DNA from: Helicobacter saguini
GTDB lineage: Bacteria > Campylobacterota > Campylobacteria > Campylobacterales > Helicobacteraceae
Direction of reading: 5' to 3'
Assembly: GCF_000762875.2 (NCBI RefSeq)
Contig: NZ_JRMP02000011.1
Location: forward strand, 1 to 64,000
DNA length: 64,000 nucleotides
The position numbers and the translations under genes were made by a program. A model generated the notes under the pieces. The model was not told the DNA's origin. It saw only the letters and a list, made by a program, of their open reading frames with translations, and made no database searches. Below, piece by piece: positions 18,332 to 27,441 of this stretch (within the stretch, counting starts at the first letter, position 1; the number at the start of each line of letters is the position of its first letter).

Positions 18332-19953
18332 CTAAAATAATTTTTCAAATTGCTGATAAAATTTCCAAGATTCTACAATATCTGGGCGATGCTTTTTTAT
18401 ATGCTCTAATTCTTTATCTAGCAAGGATTTAAAGTCGTTTGCTAGGGCTTTATTAGCCTTAAAATAGGCGATTATATCGCTCTCTTTTACTTGAGAATCT
18501 AGTATCTTTTTATCTATTTTTATTAATTCGCTCAAAAATTCTTGCATATAGAATCTAACATCAATTAATGCAATTTCATTATTTTTTAACATACATAAAT
18601 CATAACTATTCATCCCAAAACCTACTATTTTTAGAATCTCATAGTCTTTATCAAATAGTAAATCGCTAATTTCTATCATATTTTTTGGAATCTCATTTTT
18701 TAGATTAATATGTAGTGTTAAGATTGTGTTATTTAAAGGAATCTGCATGTTTAAAGGAATTGCGTATGCTAAATTACTCCATTTTTTCTCTTGCAAATAT
18801 GCCTTATGCTTTTCTAATATAGAATCTTCTATATTTTTATTAAAAAACTTTGCATATTTCTTTAAAGATTCTATAACATTTTGTGGTAAAAACTCGCTCA
18901 TATCCATATAAAAAACGTTGTTTTTACATATATTTGCAATACTTGAGTATGGATAATTCATACACTTAGCTATATCTACATAATATCTTGTAATATCTAC
19001 ACTAGGTAATCTAGCAAAATATGAAAGATTATCCCACGAATTACCCATAAAATTTTTTTCCAAACCATAATAACATCTTCTATCTAATACTACTTTTAGG
19101 TCATCGTGCAGAAAAAATGTATTGCTTTTAACATTAGGATGTAAAAATCCGTGATTTACCATTGTTTTAAGGCGAGAAATAGGGTCACGAACTAAGATAA
19201 TAAAGGGCATTTCACGGGCTAAATATGGAAATTTATAATCATAAAAATGATGCATAACAAAGATTCTATCATACACATACATATCCTTTTTATTATTAGG
19301 ATATGGTAGATACGATGGAATACTATTATATTTAGAATCAAAATAGCTTGTGTGAATCTTATCAATTTTAATATTTAAAATAAGCTCTAAAAAATCAATA
19401 ATAGTCCCATGAGCACTCGCCCCAAAGGCAAAAAATACATAATTATAATTGTGCGGAATAGGTAAATTCAACGCATTACAAAAGCCAAAAGGCAGCTTTG
19501 CATAATCAATTTTTTTTGGGTCAAATATCGGTGGATAGGGATTATCTCCATATTCATTTTTAAACTCATTTGAGTTAAGCCAAGAAGTTATAGAATCTGT
19601 ATCTTTTAGAATCTGTTTTATATATTTTTTAGAATCTTTACTAGATTCTATAAATGTTTCAATTAAAGATTTGTATTTAATATCAAAACTAGGTAAAATA
19701 TTTTTGTTGTTTATAGGATAAAATATTTTTTTAGACTCTAAAGTATGTAGAATTTTTTTTATTTTATAGAATCTAAATGCTATTACCCCCCCCCCCGTAA
19801 TACTTTGTCGCTAAATATTAAAATATTTTTTAATTTATGAATGTATTTAGAAATATTTTTTAATATTTTTTGTGGATTTTTTATAACATCTTGTAGTTGG
19901 TGTATTATTCGAACGCTTTCTCTTTTTAGTTTATAAACAATAGGTTTTTTCAC
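18332..19953 (-). CDS. DUF2972/sulfotransferase-like protein, phase-variable by poly-C/G (OFF as read)
   Basis: A GTG at 19953 with AAGG upstream opens a frame (MKKPIVYKLKRESVRIIHQL) that runs into a G tract of 11 on the coding strand (plus-strand C 19786-19796) and then hits TAA. One more G would continue in frame through FRFYKIKKILHTLES and NPYPPIFDPKKIDYAKLP into the large ORF starting at 19471, giving about 540 residues. The main domain has FFAFGASAHGTIIDFLE and RDPISRLKTMVNH, a P-loop-like and a phosphate-loop-like motif reminiscent of sulfotransferases and of the DUF2972 family of Campylobacter and Helicobacter. It probably modifies a surface glycan. The C-terminal 100 residues are helical and unrecognised. 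Confidence 0.72.
19786..19796. repeat. C11 contingency tract (G11 on coding strand)
   Basis: Eleven consecutive C. The start-side frame meets a stop right after the tract; a length of 12 would join it to the downstream frame. Confidence 0.9.
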
Positions 19954-20019
19954 TTTAAGCCTTATTTGTAGAATTTTTGATATTATAACATTTTATTAAG
20001 GCTTTTTTAAGGAGAGATT

Positions 20020-21330
20020 TTGCAAGATTCTATTAACATAGATTCTAAAGATTGCCTTTTAGAATCTTATGATTTTATTTTGCCTTCGCATTTAATAGCC
20101 TTTGAGCCGTGCAATCCTAAGGAAAATGCAAAATTGCTTGTGTATAAAAATGGTGAAATTATCCACACAACTTTTAAGCATTTTTTTGATTTTGTGCCAC
20201 GCGATTACTTGATAGTGCTAAATGATACGCGTGTGATAAAGGCTAGGATTTTTGGGGAGAAAATACTGAATCTAGATTCTATAAAAAGTTATGAAAATAC
20301 TAACTTTGAAAATTTTAAAGTTACTTGCGATTTAGAATCTAACGCGACTTTTCATAAAAAATCTCGCGAAATCTTTTATCATAAAGCCCTAGATTCTAAT
20401 AATCATTTAGTGCAGATAAAAGGTCGAGTAAAAGAAAATGATATTTTTAAACTAGATTCTAATATTTTTATGTGCGTTGTGAAACTTCGCAATGACGGAT
20501 TTAGGGAAGTTGTTTTTTTTAAAATTATAGAATCTAGCAAATTATATTCTATAAAAAATTCTAAAAATAATAACTTTATAGAATCTAGCACAATAAATTC
20601 TAAAATTCCTAACTTTTTAGAATCTAAATTCGGCGAAAATATACAGATTCTAAACCAAAGCGAGATTTTTAGTCTGCTTGAAAATAAAGGCAAAATCCCG
20701 CTACCACCCTACATTAAACGCGAAAGCACAAAAAGAGACTGCAAAGACTATCAAAGCCTTTTTGCTAAGGTAAATGGAAGCGTTGCTGCGCCTACTGCTA
20801 GCCTGCACTTTTCGCGTGAAATGTTAGGATTTTTAGAATCTAATTTTAATGTCGCTTATGTTACCTTGCATGTTGGCGCAGGCACTTTTAAGCCTGTGGA
20901 AACCGCAGATATTACCACGCATAAAATGCACGAAGAATATTGTGAAATCTCTCTAAAAAACGCAAAAAAGATTCTAAACACACAAAAGATTCTATGTGTA
21001 GGTAGCACGGCTATGCGAAGCGTAGAGTGGCTAAATGATAATATCTTAAAAAGTTCTAAAAATACTAACTTAGAAAATTTCAAAGTTAGCCCAGATTCTA
21101 AAGATTTTATAGAATCTAAACTAATCGGACAAAATAGCATTTTCCTACACCCACAAAATAAACCAAAAAAAGTAAATGCACTCTTAACAAATTTCCACTT
21201 ACCAAAATCAAGCCTAATCATGCTAGTAAGCTCACTCATAGGACGAGAAAACACCCTAAAACTCTACCATGAAGCCATACTACACAACTACAAATTCTAC
21301 TCTTATGGCGACTGCATGTTGATAATATAA
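20020..21330 (+). CDS. queA: S-adenosylmethionine:tRNA ribosyltransferase-isomerase
   Basis: Queuosine pathway enzyme that moves the ribosyl part of SAM onto preQ1 in tRNA. Recognisable blocks are YDFILPSHLIAFEP, VLNDTRVIKARIFG, GKIPLPPYIKRE, YQSLFAKVNGSVAAPTASLH, VTLHVGAGTFKPV and NALLTNFHLPKSSLIMLVS. At 436 residues it exceeds the usual 340-350; the excess is repeat peptide (an N-terminal DSINIDSK, ENTNFENFKVTCDLESN in the first domain, FIESSTINSKIPNFLES before IPLPPYI, and FKVSPDSKDFIESK near the end). Start is TTG at 20020 behind AAGGAG. It is divergent from the DUF2972 gene over a 66-bp spacer. Confidence 0.96.
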   Translation: MQDSINIDSKDCLLESYDFILPSHLIAFEPCNPKENAKLLVYKNGEIIHTTFKHFFDFVPRDYLIVLNDTRVIKARIFGEKILNLDSIKSYENTNFENFKVTCDLESNATFHKKSREIFYHKALDSNNHLVQIKGRVKENDIFKLDSNIFMCVVKLRNDGFREVVFFKIIESSKLYSIKNSKNNNFIESSTINSKIPNFLESKFGENIQILNQSEIFSLLENKGKIPLPPYIKRESTKRDCKDYQSLFAKVNGSVAAPTASLHFSREMLGFLESNFNVAYVTLHVGAGTFKPVETADITTHKMHEEYCEISLKNAKKILNTQKILCVGSTAMRSVEWLNDNILKSSKNTNLENFKVSPDSKDFIESKLIGQNSIFLHPQNKPKKVNALLTNFHLPKSSLIMLVSSLIGRENTLKLYHEAILHNYKFYSYGDCMLII

Positions 21331-21359
21331 TTATAAGTTACAATCAACACTAAAAGATT

Positions 21360-22199
21360 CTATAAGTTTTTTATCTTATCCTCTACATTTTTTATAACCC
21401 AGTTTGGTGTGCTAGCCCCGGCGGTAATTCCGCAAATTTTTTTGCCTTTAAACCAGCTAGATTCTATATCATTCTCATTTTCGACTAAATAACTATCTGG
21501 GCAGTGATTTTTAGAAATAAAAAAAAGTTGTTTCGTGTTTGAGCTAGTTTTACCACCTACGATTATCATTATATCCGCCTTTTTGCTAAGCTCGCGTGTC
21601 GCCTCTTGGTTCTCAAAAGTCGCATTGCAAATCGTGTTAAACACGCGCACTTCAAGGCTATTGCTTACAAGATAGCTCACAATTTCAAGGAATTTTTCAA
21701 TTTGCTTTGTCGTCTGGCTTACAATCGCAATCTTTTTTGGCACTTTTTCAAGCGATTTTATGCTATCCAAATCGCCCACGACAATGGGCGGCGTGACAGA
21801 ATAGCTCATCACGCTTCGCACTTCAGGGTGTTTAGAATCACCAAAAATGACAATGCGATAGCCTTCATTACTCATCTGCTCGACAATTTTTTGCGGCTTT
21901 GTGACGAAAGGACAAGTCGCGTCAGTGATGGCAATATCACGCGTTTTTAGCTCATCTAAATTCTGCTTAGTAATGCCATGCGTTCTTATTATCACGCTTT
22001 TTGAATCACCCAAATTATTAATATCCTCTTGCACTTTAACGCCAAAGTCGCTCTCCAAGCGATTAATCTCAAGTGGATTATGTATCAAAGGTCCCAGTGT
22101 CAAGGTGTTTTTGTTTTTTTTTGCTATTTTTTCAGTGATTTTTATCGCGCGCTTTACGCCAAAGCAAAAGCCATATTTTTCCGCCCGAATTACTTGCAT
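21360..22199 (-). CDS. ispH: 4-hydroxy-3-methylbut-2-enyl diphosphate reductase
   Basis: Iron-sulfur enzyme that makes IPP and DMAPP in the last step of the MEP isoprenoid pathway. The three cluster cysteines are visible in GFCFGVKRA (Cys12), DATCPFVTK (near 96) and NTICNATFENQ (near 193); the acid-base motif TGxTSSNTKQL-type segment (GGKTSSNTKQLF) and GITAGASTPNW follow. 279 residues, family length, free of repeat inserts. It is convergent with queA. Confidence 0.97.
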   Translation of the reverse strand: MQVIRAEKYGFCFGVKRAIKITEKIAKKNKNTLTLGPLIHNPLEINRLESDFGVKVQEDINNLGDSKSVIIRTHGITKQNLDELKTRDIAITDATCPFVTKPQKIVEQMSNEGYRIVIFGDSKHPEVRSVMSYSVTPPIVVGDLDSIKSLEKVPKKIAIVSQTTKQIEKFLEIVSYLVSNSLEVRVFNTICNATFENQEATRELSKKADIMIIVGGKTSSNTKQLFFISKNHCPDSYLVENENDIESSWFKGKKICGITAGASTPNWVIKNVEDKIKNL

Positions 22200-22437
22200 T
22201 TTTTGTCCTTAAAATTTTTAATTTACAAGATTCTATACAAAATTTTTTAGAATCTAGGTTGATTTTTGGTAAGTTTTTATTAAATTTAGCTTAAATTCAG
22301 CTTCCTTTAAGGTTAGATTCTATACAATCTTAGGATACAAATGTCATTATTAAGTACCTGTGAAAACAAAAAGTTACAATATACAGAATCTAGATACTAA
22401 AAATAAACTCTAAACATAAAAACTAGGAATAAATTAA

Positions 22438-23436
22438 ATGTACAAAGCCATCTTAGTTAATAGCAAGGCGAGACGTCACGCAGACATAATAACAAATCTA
22501 GATTTAGCCAAAAAAGCAAATAGTGGCTTAAGTATCAAATCTTTAAGTAAAATCTTAGATGTAAGTAGTAAAACAATTTCACGTGATTTGCATGAGTGCC
22601 TAAATGAATTTGTGGAGCGTAAAGGTAACACTTGGTATTTAAAAGATAGCATGGATTCTAAAAATGATGAAGAGCTTATTATTAGAATCTTGGATGAAAT
22701 GGCAAAGGGAGTTGGTGATGAATTTCATAACAAAGTGCAACAATTTTTTAGGCAATTTCAAGCACAAATAAATAGTCCAATTTATGCACATCTAAATAGT
22801 GAAAAGTTAAGCAATGATGATATTAAAATATTCAAAATTTTAGAATCTGCAATTAACAAAAAAATAAAAATTAGCTTTTCTTATACAAAAGTTTCTAATG
22901 ATGGAGTAGATTTTGTGTTAGATTCCCAAAAAAGAAAGTCTAAAAGTGTGAAAAAGTTTTGCGTAAAACCTTTAAAACTCGCATTTTTTGATGGCTTTTG
23001 GTATCTTTTGGCTTTTGATATAGAATCTAAAAAAGATTCTAATATAACGCGTGAAGTTTTTAAAAAATTTTATATAAAAGATATTAATAATATTGCTTTA
23101 CTTAATGAAACATTTGAGCTATCAAATAAATTACAAAAACAGCTAAAAAACGCACATAATGTTTGGTTTCAATTACAAGAGCCTATTAATGTTAATCTTT
23201 TAATCGATAAAATCATAGTAAAATATTTTTTAAGAAAACCATTACCTACGCAGATTATAAAAAGTCGATATACAAATGGTGATTTAGAAATCCAAATAAA
23301 AATCACACATGAAATGGAAATAACCCCAATAATTTTCTACTATCTACCACATATAAAAGTTTTAAGCCCAAGTCATTTACAAAAATATGTAAAAGACAAG
23401 ATAACAAAATATTTGGAATACTTAAATAATATGTAA
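22438..23436 (+). CDS. WYL-domain transcriptional regulator
   Basis: The N-terminal winged helix (about residues 8-66: SIKSLSKILDVSSKTISRDL) is followed by a WYL-type ligand domain with KKFCVKPLKLAFFDGFWYLL at about 180-200 and a C-terminal WCX-like region. Such regulators respond to small ligands or nucleic acid and sometimes control defence or DNA-damage genes; here the neighbours are ispH and an MCP, so no target is suggested. 332 residues, normal length. ATG at 22438 with AGGAATA upstream. Confidence 0.85.
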   Translation: MYKAILVNSKARRHADIITNLDLAKKANSGLSIKSLSKILDVSSKTISRDLHECLNEFVERKGNTWYLKDSMDSKNDEELIIRILDEMAKGVGDEFHNKVQQFFRQFQAQINSPIYAHLNSEKLSNDDIKIFKILESAINKKIKISFSYTKVSNDGVDFVLDSQKRKSKSVKKFCVKPLKLAFFDGFWYLLAFDIESKKDSNITREVFKKFYIKDINNIALLNETFELSNKLQKQLKNAHNVWFQLQEPINVNLLIDKIIVKYFLRKPLPTQIIKSRYTNGDLEIQIKITHEMEITPIIFYYLPHIKVLSPSHLQKYVKDKITKYLEYLNNM

Positions 23437-23466
23437 TGTTCAATTAATATTGTATATTTTAGATTC

Positions 23467-25569
23467 TTACTTAAAACTTTTTCTCTCCACATCCGCTAGG
23501 ATTTCATTAGCCACAGAATCTACTGCGGTGCTTATGTCTCTTGCGTGGTTGGCTATATCCACATTTTGCTGTGTGATAGATTCTAATTTTGCGATTGATT
23601 CATTTATCTGTCCTATGCCTGTGGCTTGTTCTTTAATAGATTCGCCCATATCATTTATTGATTGCACCAAAATATTTACATTTGCCTCGATTTCACCCAA
23701 GCTTTTTTGCGTTTTTTCGGCGAGTTTGCGAACCTCATCGGCTACAACGGCAAAGCCGCGACCATGCTCTCCAGCCCTTGCGGCTTCTATTGCTGCATTT
23801 AACGCCAAAAGGTTTGTTTGCTCCGCAATATCTCGTATAATTCCTATGATATTTTTTATATCTTCGCTCTGCCCTATTACTTCGCTAGTTTTATCGCTTA
23901 CATTTTGCATACTTGATGTTATTTGCTCTATGCTACTAGCGGTTTGCTCTAGGTTACTAGCCTGTGTATTTGCTGAATCTCGCAAAGTCTCAACTGAGCT
24001 TTCCAACTCTTTACTTTTAGAATCTAGATTCTTAGCAAAGCCAAGCGAAGTATTAAGCATTTTACATATTTCACTCCCTAGCTCATTTGCACTTAGCTCT
24101 ACCTTGCCACGCGCAGATTCTATACGTTCATTGAATCTCAAAGATGAATAATTCTCAAACGCCTTTAAAATCGTATTAATATCACTCCCGATATTTTTCT
24201 CCAAAATATCAAGCATATTATTTAGCACACCACGCAATTCTAGTAGCTGTGGATTAGCAGGGATAGGAGCGATACGCAAAGTAAGATTCCCAGATTCTAT
24301 AGCCTTAGCCATATCAAGTGTAGCGTGCATCATCATAGAATCTTTTCCCAAAGATTTTTGTATATCTTCCACATTTGCATTTATCATTAAACCCATGTGA
24401 CCGATTTCATCATTTGCCTTTATCTTTATAGTAGGTGGCGTGCTACTCTCATGGCGTAAAAAGCCAAAAAATTCGCCCAAATGCCTTGAGATATTATGCA
24501 CCCTTGTAGTAACACGCATTCGCACATACACCGCCGCGCCAACTAAAATAAATATCATTGAAATAAACACAGCCCCGATTATAATATTTCGCAAAATGCT
24601 AACAGATTCTAATACTGAATCTGTCGGCGAAAAGACCACCACGCCCCAGTGTGCGTTACTATTGCGACCAACTTCAAAGCTAGAAACAGATGCAAAGCCC
24701 TCCACACCGCTAATATTTGTGTAGTTAAACACGCCACTTTTATTAGCCGCGATAATATCTACCATTTCTTTTAATGTAGGATTTATTTGCATATATGGCT
24801 TTGTGATTAGGTCTTCATTTTTATGCACGCCCATTATGCCCCTATCTGTGATTAGGAATTGATAGCTAGATTCAAAGTCAAGGTTGCTACTTAGCACAGC
24901 CTGCTTCATCCGCGTAATATTTACAAACATACCTAAAACGCCCATAATACGATTATTAGAATCAAATATAGGCATATTCACACTCACACCGACAAACTCA
25001 TGCCCTTGCAAGTTGATTCTAATAGGCGAACCGATAGTCATTTGACCACTTTTAAGGCTCTCTTGCAAATATGGCAAATTAGCAATATCAGGACTAGCTT
25101 GTAAAATCTGCGTGCCACCATTGCTATCAGGCTCGGTATCAATGGCAAGTATCAAATAATCGCTATTATTTGGGACTTTATACTTTGGATTAGTGAAACT
25201 CGCACTCTCACCTTTGATATACAAAAAGGCATAATTTGCCCAGCGACTACCATCAGCTAATGTCATTAGATTTTTTTCTATCATACTCTCACTAGCATTT
25301 TCGTGTAATAGCTCCTCAATATCGCCTTTATCGACTTTCAAAGCGACATAGACTTCGTTAAAAAAGCCATTTACGCGGTTTGCATTTGCATTTGCCACAT
25401 TTTGCAATAGCTTTTTGCTTTGCTCTAGCTGGACTATTGAACTTCTCTTAACAATAATATACGCCATAAGGCACATACAAATAAGCACAATCGCACTTAG
25501 CACAAGCATAAGCTTTAGCCCTATGCCCATATATTTTTTACTCGCTACTTTTTGGTTAATATTTTCCAT
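23467..25569 (-). CDS. Methyl-accepting chemotaxis protein with a Cache-type sensor domain
   Basis: 700-residue transmembrane chemoreceptor. TM1 is at about residues 15-37 ([20 protein letters not shown]); a double-Cache-like periplasmic domain follows (about 38-325, with [17 protein letters not shown] and [12 protein letters not shown]), then TM2 ([20 protein letters not shown]), a HAMP-like segment, and the cytoplasmic coiled coil ending in [20 protein letters not shown] and [16 protein letters not shown]. Cache domains usually bind amino acids or carboxylates; the ligand is not predictable. No C-terminal receptor-methylation pentapeptide is visible. Convergent with the WYL gene. Confidence 0.93.
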   Translation of the reverse strand: MENINQKVASKKYMGIGLKLMLVLSAIVLICMCLMAYIIVKRSSIVQLEQSKKLLQNVANANANRVNGFFNEVYVALKVDKGDIEELLHENASESMIEKNLMTLADGSRWANYAFLYIKGESASFTNPKYKVPNNSDYLILAIDTEPDSNGGTQILQASPDIANLPYLQESLKSGQMTIGSPIRINLQGHEFVGVSVNMPIFDSNNRIMGVLGMFVNITRMKQAVLSSNLDFESSYQFLITDRGIMGVHKNEDLITKPYMQINPTLKEMVDIIAANKSGVFNYTNISGVEGFASVSSFEVGRNSNAHWGVVVFSPTDSVLESVSILRNIIIGAVFISMIFILVGAAVYVRMRVTTRVHNISRHLGEFFGFLRHESSTPPTIKIKANDEIGHMGLMINANVEDIQKSLGKDSMMMHATLDMAKAIESGNLTLRIAPIPANPQLLELRGVLNNMLDILEKNIGSDINTILKAFENYSSLRFNERIESARGKVELSANELGSEICKMLNTSLGFAKNLDSKSKELESSVETLRDSANTQASNLEQTASSIEQITSSMQNVSDKTSEVIGQSEDIKNIIGIIRDIAEQTNLLALNAAIEAARAGEHGRGFAVVADEVRKLAEKTQKSLGEIEANVNILVQSINDMGESIKEQATGIGQINESIAKLESITQQNVDIANHARDISTAVDSVANEILADVERKSFK

Positions 25570-25786
25570 TTGTTTATTTCCTTTGTAAAATTTATGTAAA
25601 GATTCTACATTTTAGTATAAAATTACAAAAAAACAAATAAAAAATATAATTTTATTAAAAATTTTATTGAATAGATGTTTTAAAAGTAAAACTATCGAGT
25701 GTTTTATTTTATGTTACAATTAAATATATGCTAAAATTCATATAATTTTTAGTAAAAATATGGTGAAATTTATATGGAGAAAGGTT

Positions 25787-27420
25787 ATGCAAGGGTTAAA
25801 AGATGGTTTTAAGAAAGAAAAGGTGGTGATTTTTGGGGCGGGGAATTGTGGGAGGCTTATTGCTTCGCAGATTGCTCTAGATTCTAAGATTGAAATTGTC
25901 GCATTTATTGATAATGATAAGAATAAAGAAGGGAGTTTTATACAAATAGATTCTATAGAATCTAACTCCTTAAGAGCTGGTAGGGTGGGAATAGATAAAA
26001 TAGATTCTATAGAATCTAAGTTTTCAAAAGGGCGGCAAGAGGGCGATAGGTCATTAGATTCTATAGAATCTAATAAAAAAACGCATATTTCGCCCACATT
26101 CAATATGAAAGATAAAATAGATTCTATAAACAATGGCTTGGATATTTCGCTATCGTTTAATAAAGTGGATGGAGATTCTAGTATAGCTATAGAATCTAGC
26201 CAAACGACCACCCACCGCCCTTTTAGTAAAATAGATTCTAATAATACACATAATATACGGGGGGGGGGGGGGTAATTGTGTATAATAGTAACATGTTACA
26301 GAATCTAGATTTTGATAGAATCATCGTTGGGACTTTTACCGGGCTTTATGAAATATCAAAGCAACTAATTCAAATGGGTATAAAACGTGAAAAAATCGAT
26401 ACAAGCTACATCGAGGTAAGCGTTAAGGCGCGTGAAAACTTTGTGCGTGATTTTGCAAAGGAATTTATAGAATCTCAAGTGAGCGAAAAAACAGATTCTA
26501 TAGAATCTACAATGGACGCATTAAATAAGAGCGAAGTTTTAGACAATAAAACAGATTCTATAGAATCTAATATCCTATCGCCCACCCACCACCCTTTTGA
26601 TGGGAAAGATTCTATAGAATCTAAACACCAAAAATCCCACCACCATAATAAAGATTTTATAAAATCTAGCCAAACGCCCACCCAAGAAAAAACAGATTCT
26701 ATGGAATCTAAAAGCCAAACGACCGCCCAAGAAAAAACAGATTCTATAGAATCTACAATGGACGTGCTAAATAAGAGCGAAGTTTTAGACAATAAAACAG
26801 ATTCTATAGAATCTAAAATCCTATCGCCCACCCACCACCCTACTAATGAAAAAGATTCTATGGAATCTAAAAGCCAAACGCCCACCCACCGCACTATTAA
26901 AAAAGATTACGCCGTAGCCGAAGTGGGCGTGTATCGTGGCGATTTTGCACGTGTGATAAATGAGAGTTTTAAGGAGAATAGATTCTATCTTTTTGACACA
27001 TTTGAGGGCTTTAGTGTGAATGATATGCAATCTAGCAGAGATGGCGTTATGAGGGCGAATTTGGGCGTGAAACATTTTGCAAATACAAGCGTGGAGCTGG
27101 TTTTAGGCAAGATGCCCTTTCCGCAAAATTGTGTTATAAAAAAGGGCTGGTTTCCTAGTAGTGCTAGCGATTTAGATTCTAAAGAGAAATTTTGCTTTGT
27201 GAATCTAGATTGCGATTTGTATGAGCCGATTTTGGCTGGACTAAAGTTTTTCTATCCGCGAATGTGTAAAGGTGGCATAATTTTAGTGCATGAGTATTTT
27301 TCAAATGGCTATGTGGGCGTGAAAAAGGCAGTAGATGAATTTTTTATAGAATCTAAATTGCCTACTTTTCACAAATTTCCTATCGGTGATAATTTAAGCA
27401 TTGCGATTTTGAAAACTTAG
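25787..27420 (+). CDS. Rossmann domain plus TylF-family methyltransferase, phase-variable by poly-G (OFF as read)
   Basis: The frames 25787-26275 and 26278-27420 join into one protein of about 545 residues. The N-terminal Rossmann part has VVIFGAGNCGRLIASQI and IEIVAFIDNDKNKEG, continued after the tract by FDRIIVGTFTGLYEISKQLI. The C-terminal methyltransferase has AVAEVGVYRGDFARVI, YLFDTFEGFSVND, VNLDCDLYEPI and GGIILVHEYFSNGY, typical of TylF/MycF. Fourteen G at 26259-26272 currently end the first frame at RGGGG; 15 or 12 would make it continue as GGVIVYN. Long DSIES/SPTHHP peptides fill the middle. ATG at 25787 with GGAG seven bases upstream is preferred over the ATG at 25760. It is followed 21 bp later by aepY, suggesting an operon. 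Confidence 0.82.
25949..26019. repeat. Composite repeat unit inside the TylF-type gene
   Basis: AGATTCTATAGAATCT, then ACTCCTTAAGAGCTGGTAGG and GGGAATAGATAAA, then AGATTCTATAGAATCT again. It is nearly the same as the units at 5749-5810 (intergenic) and 30070-30139 (TonB receptor), and is read as [20 protein letters not shown]. Confidence 0.85.
26259..26272. repeat. G14 contingency tract in the TylF-type gene
   Basis: Fourteen consecutive G; one extra base (or two fewer) restores one open frame from 25787 to 27420. Confidence 0.92.
26485..26595. repeat. 111-bp direct duplication, copy 1 (copy 2 at 26731-26841)
   Basis: The copies differ at about four positions by eye. Each contains two AGATTCTATAGAATCT palindromes, a unique core (ATAAGAGCGAAGTTTTAGAC) and one C-rich repeat (ATCGCCCACCCACCACCCT). 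The 246-bp offset is a multiple of three, so the linker was lengthened in frame. Confidence 0.9.
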
Positions 27421-27441
27421 ATTCTATATTAAAGGACAAAA

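Noticed and set aside
26475-26894. Minus-strand 139-codon ORF opposite the TylF-type gene
   Set aside because: The palindromic repeats keep both strands open; the product is only repeated LDSIES and WWVG peptides.
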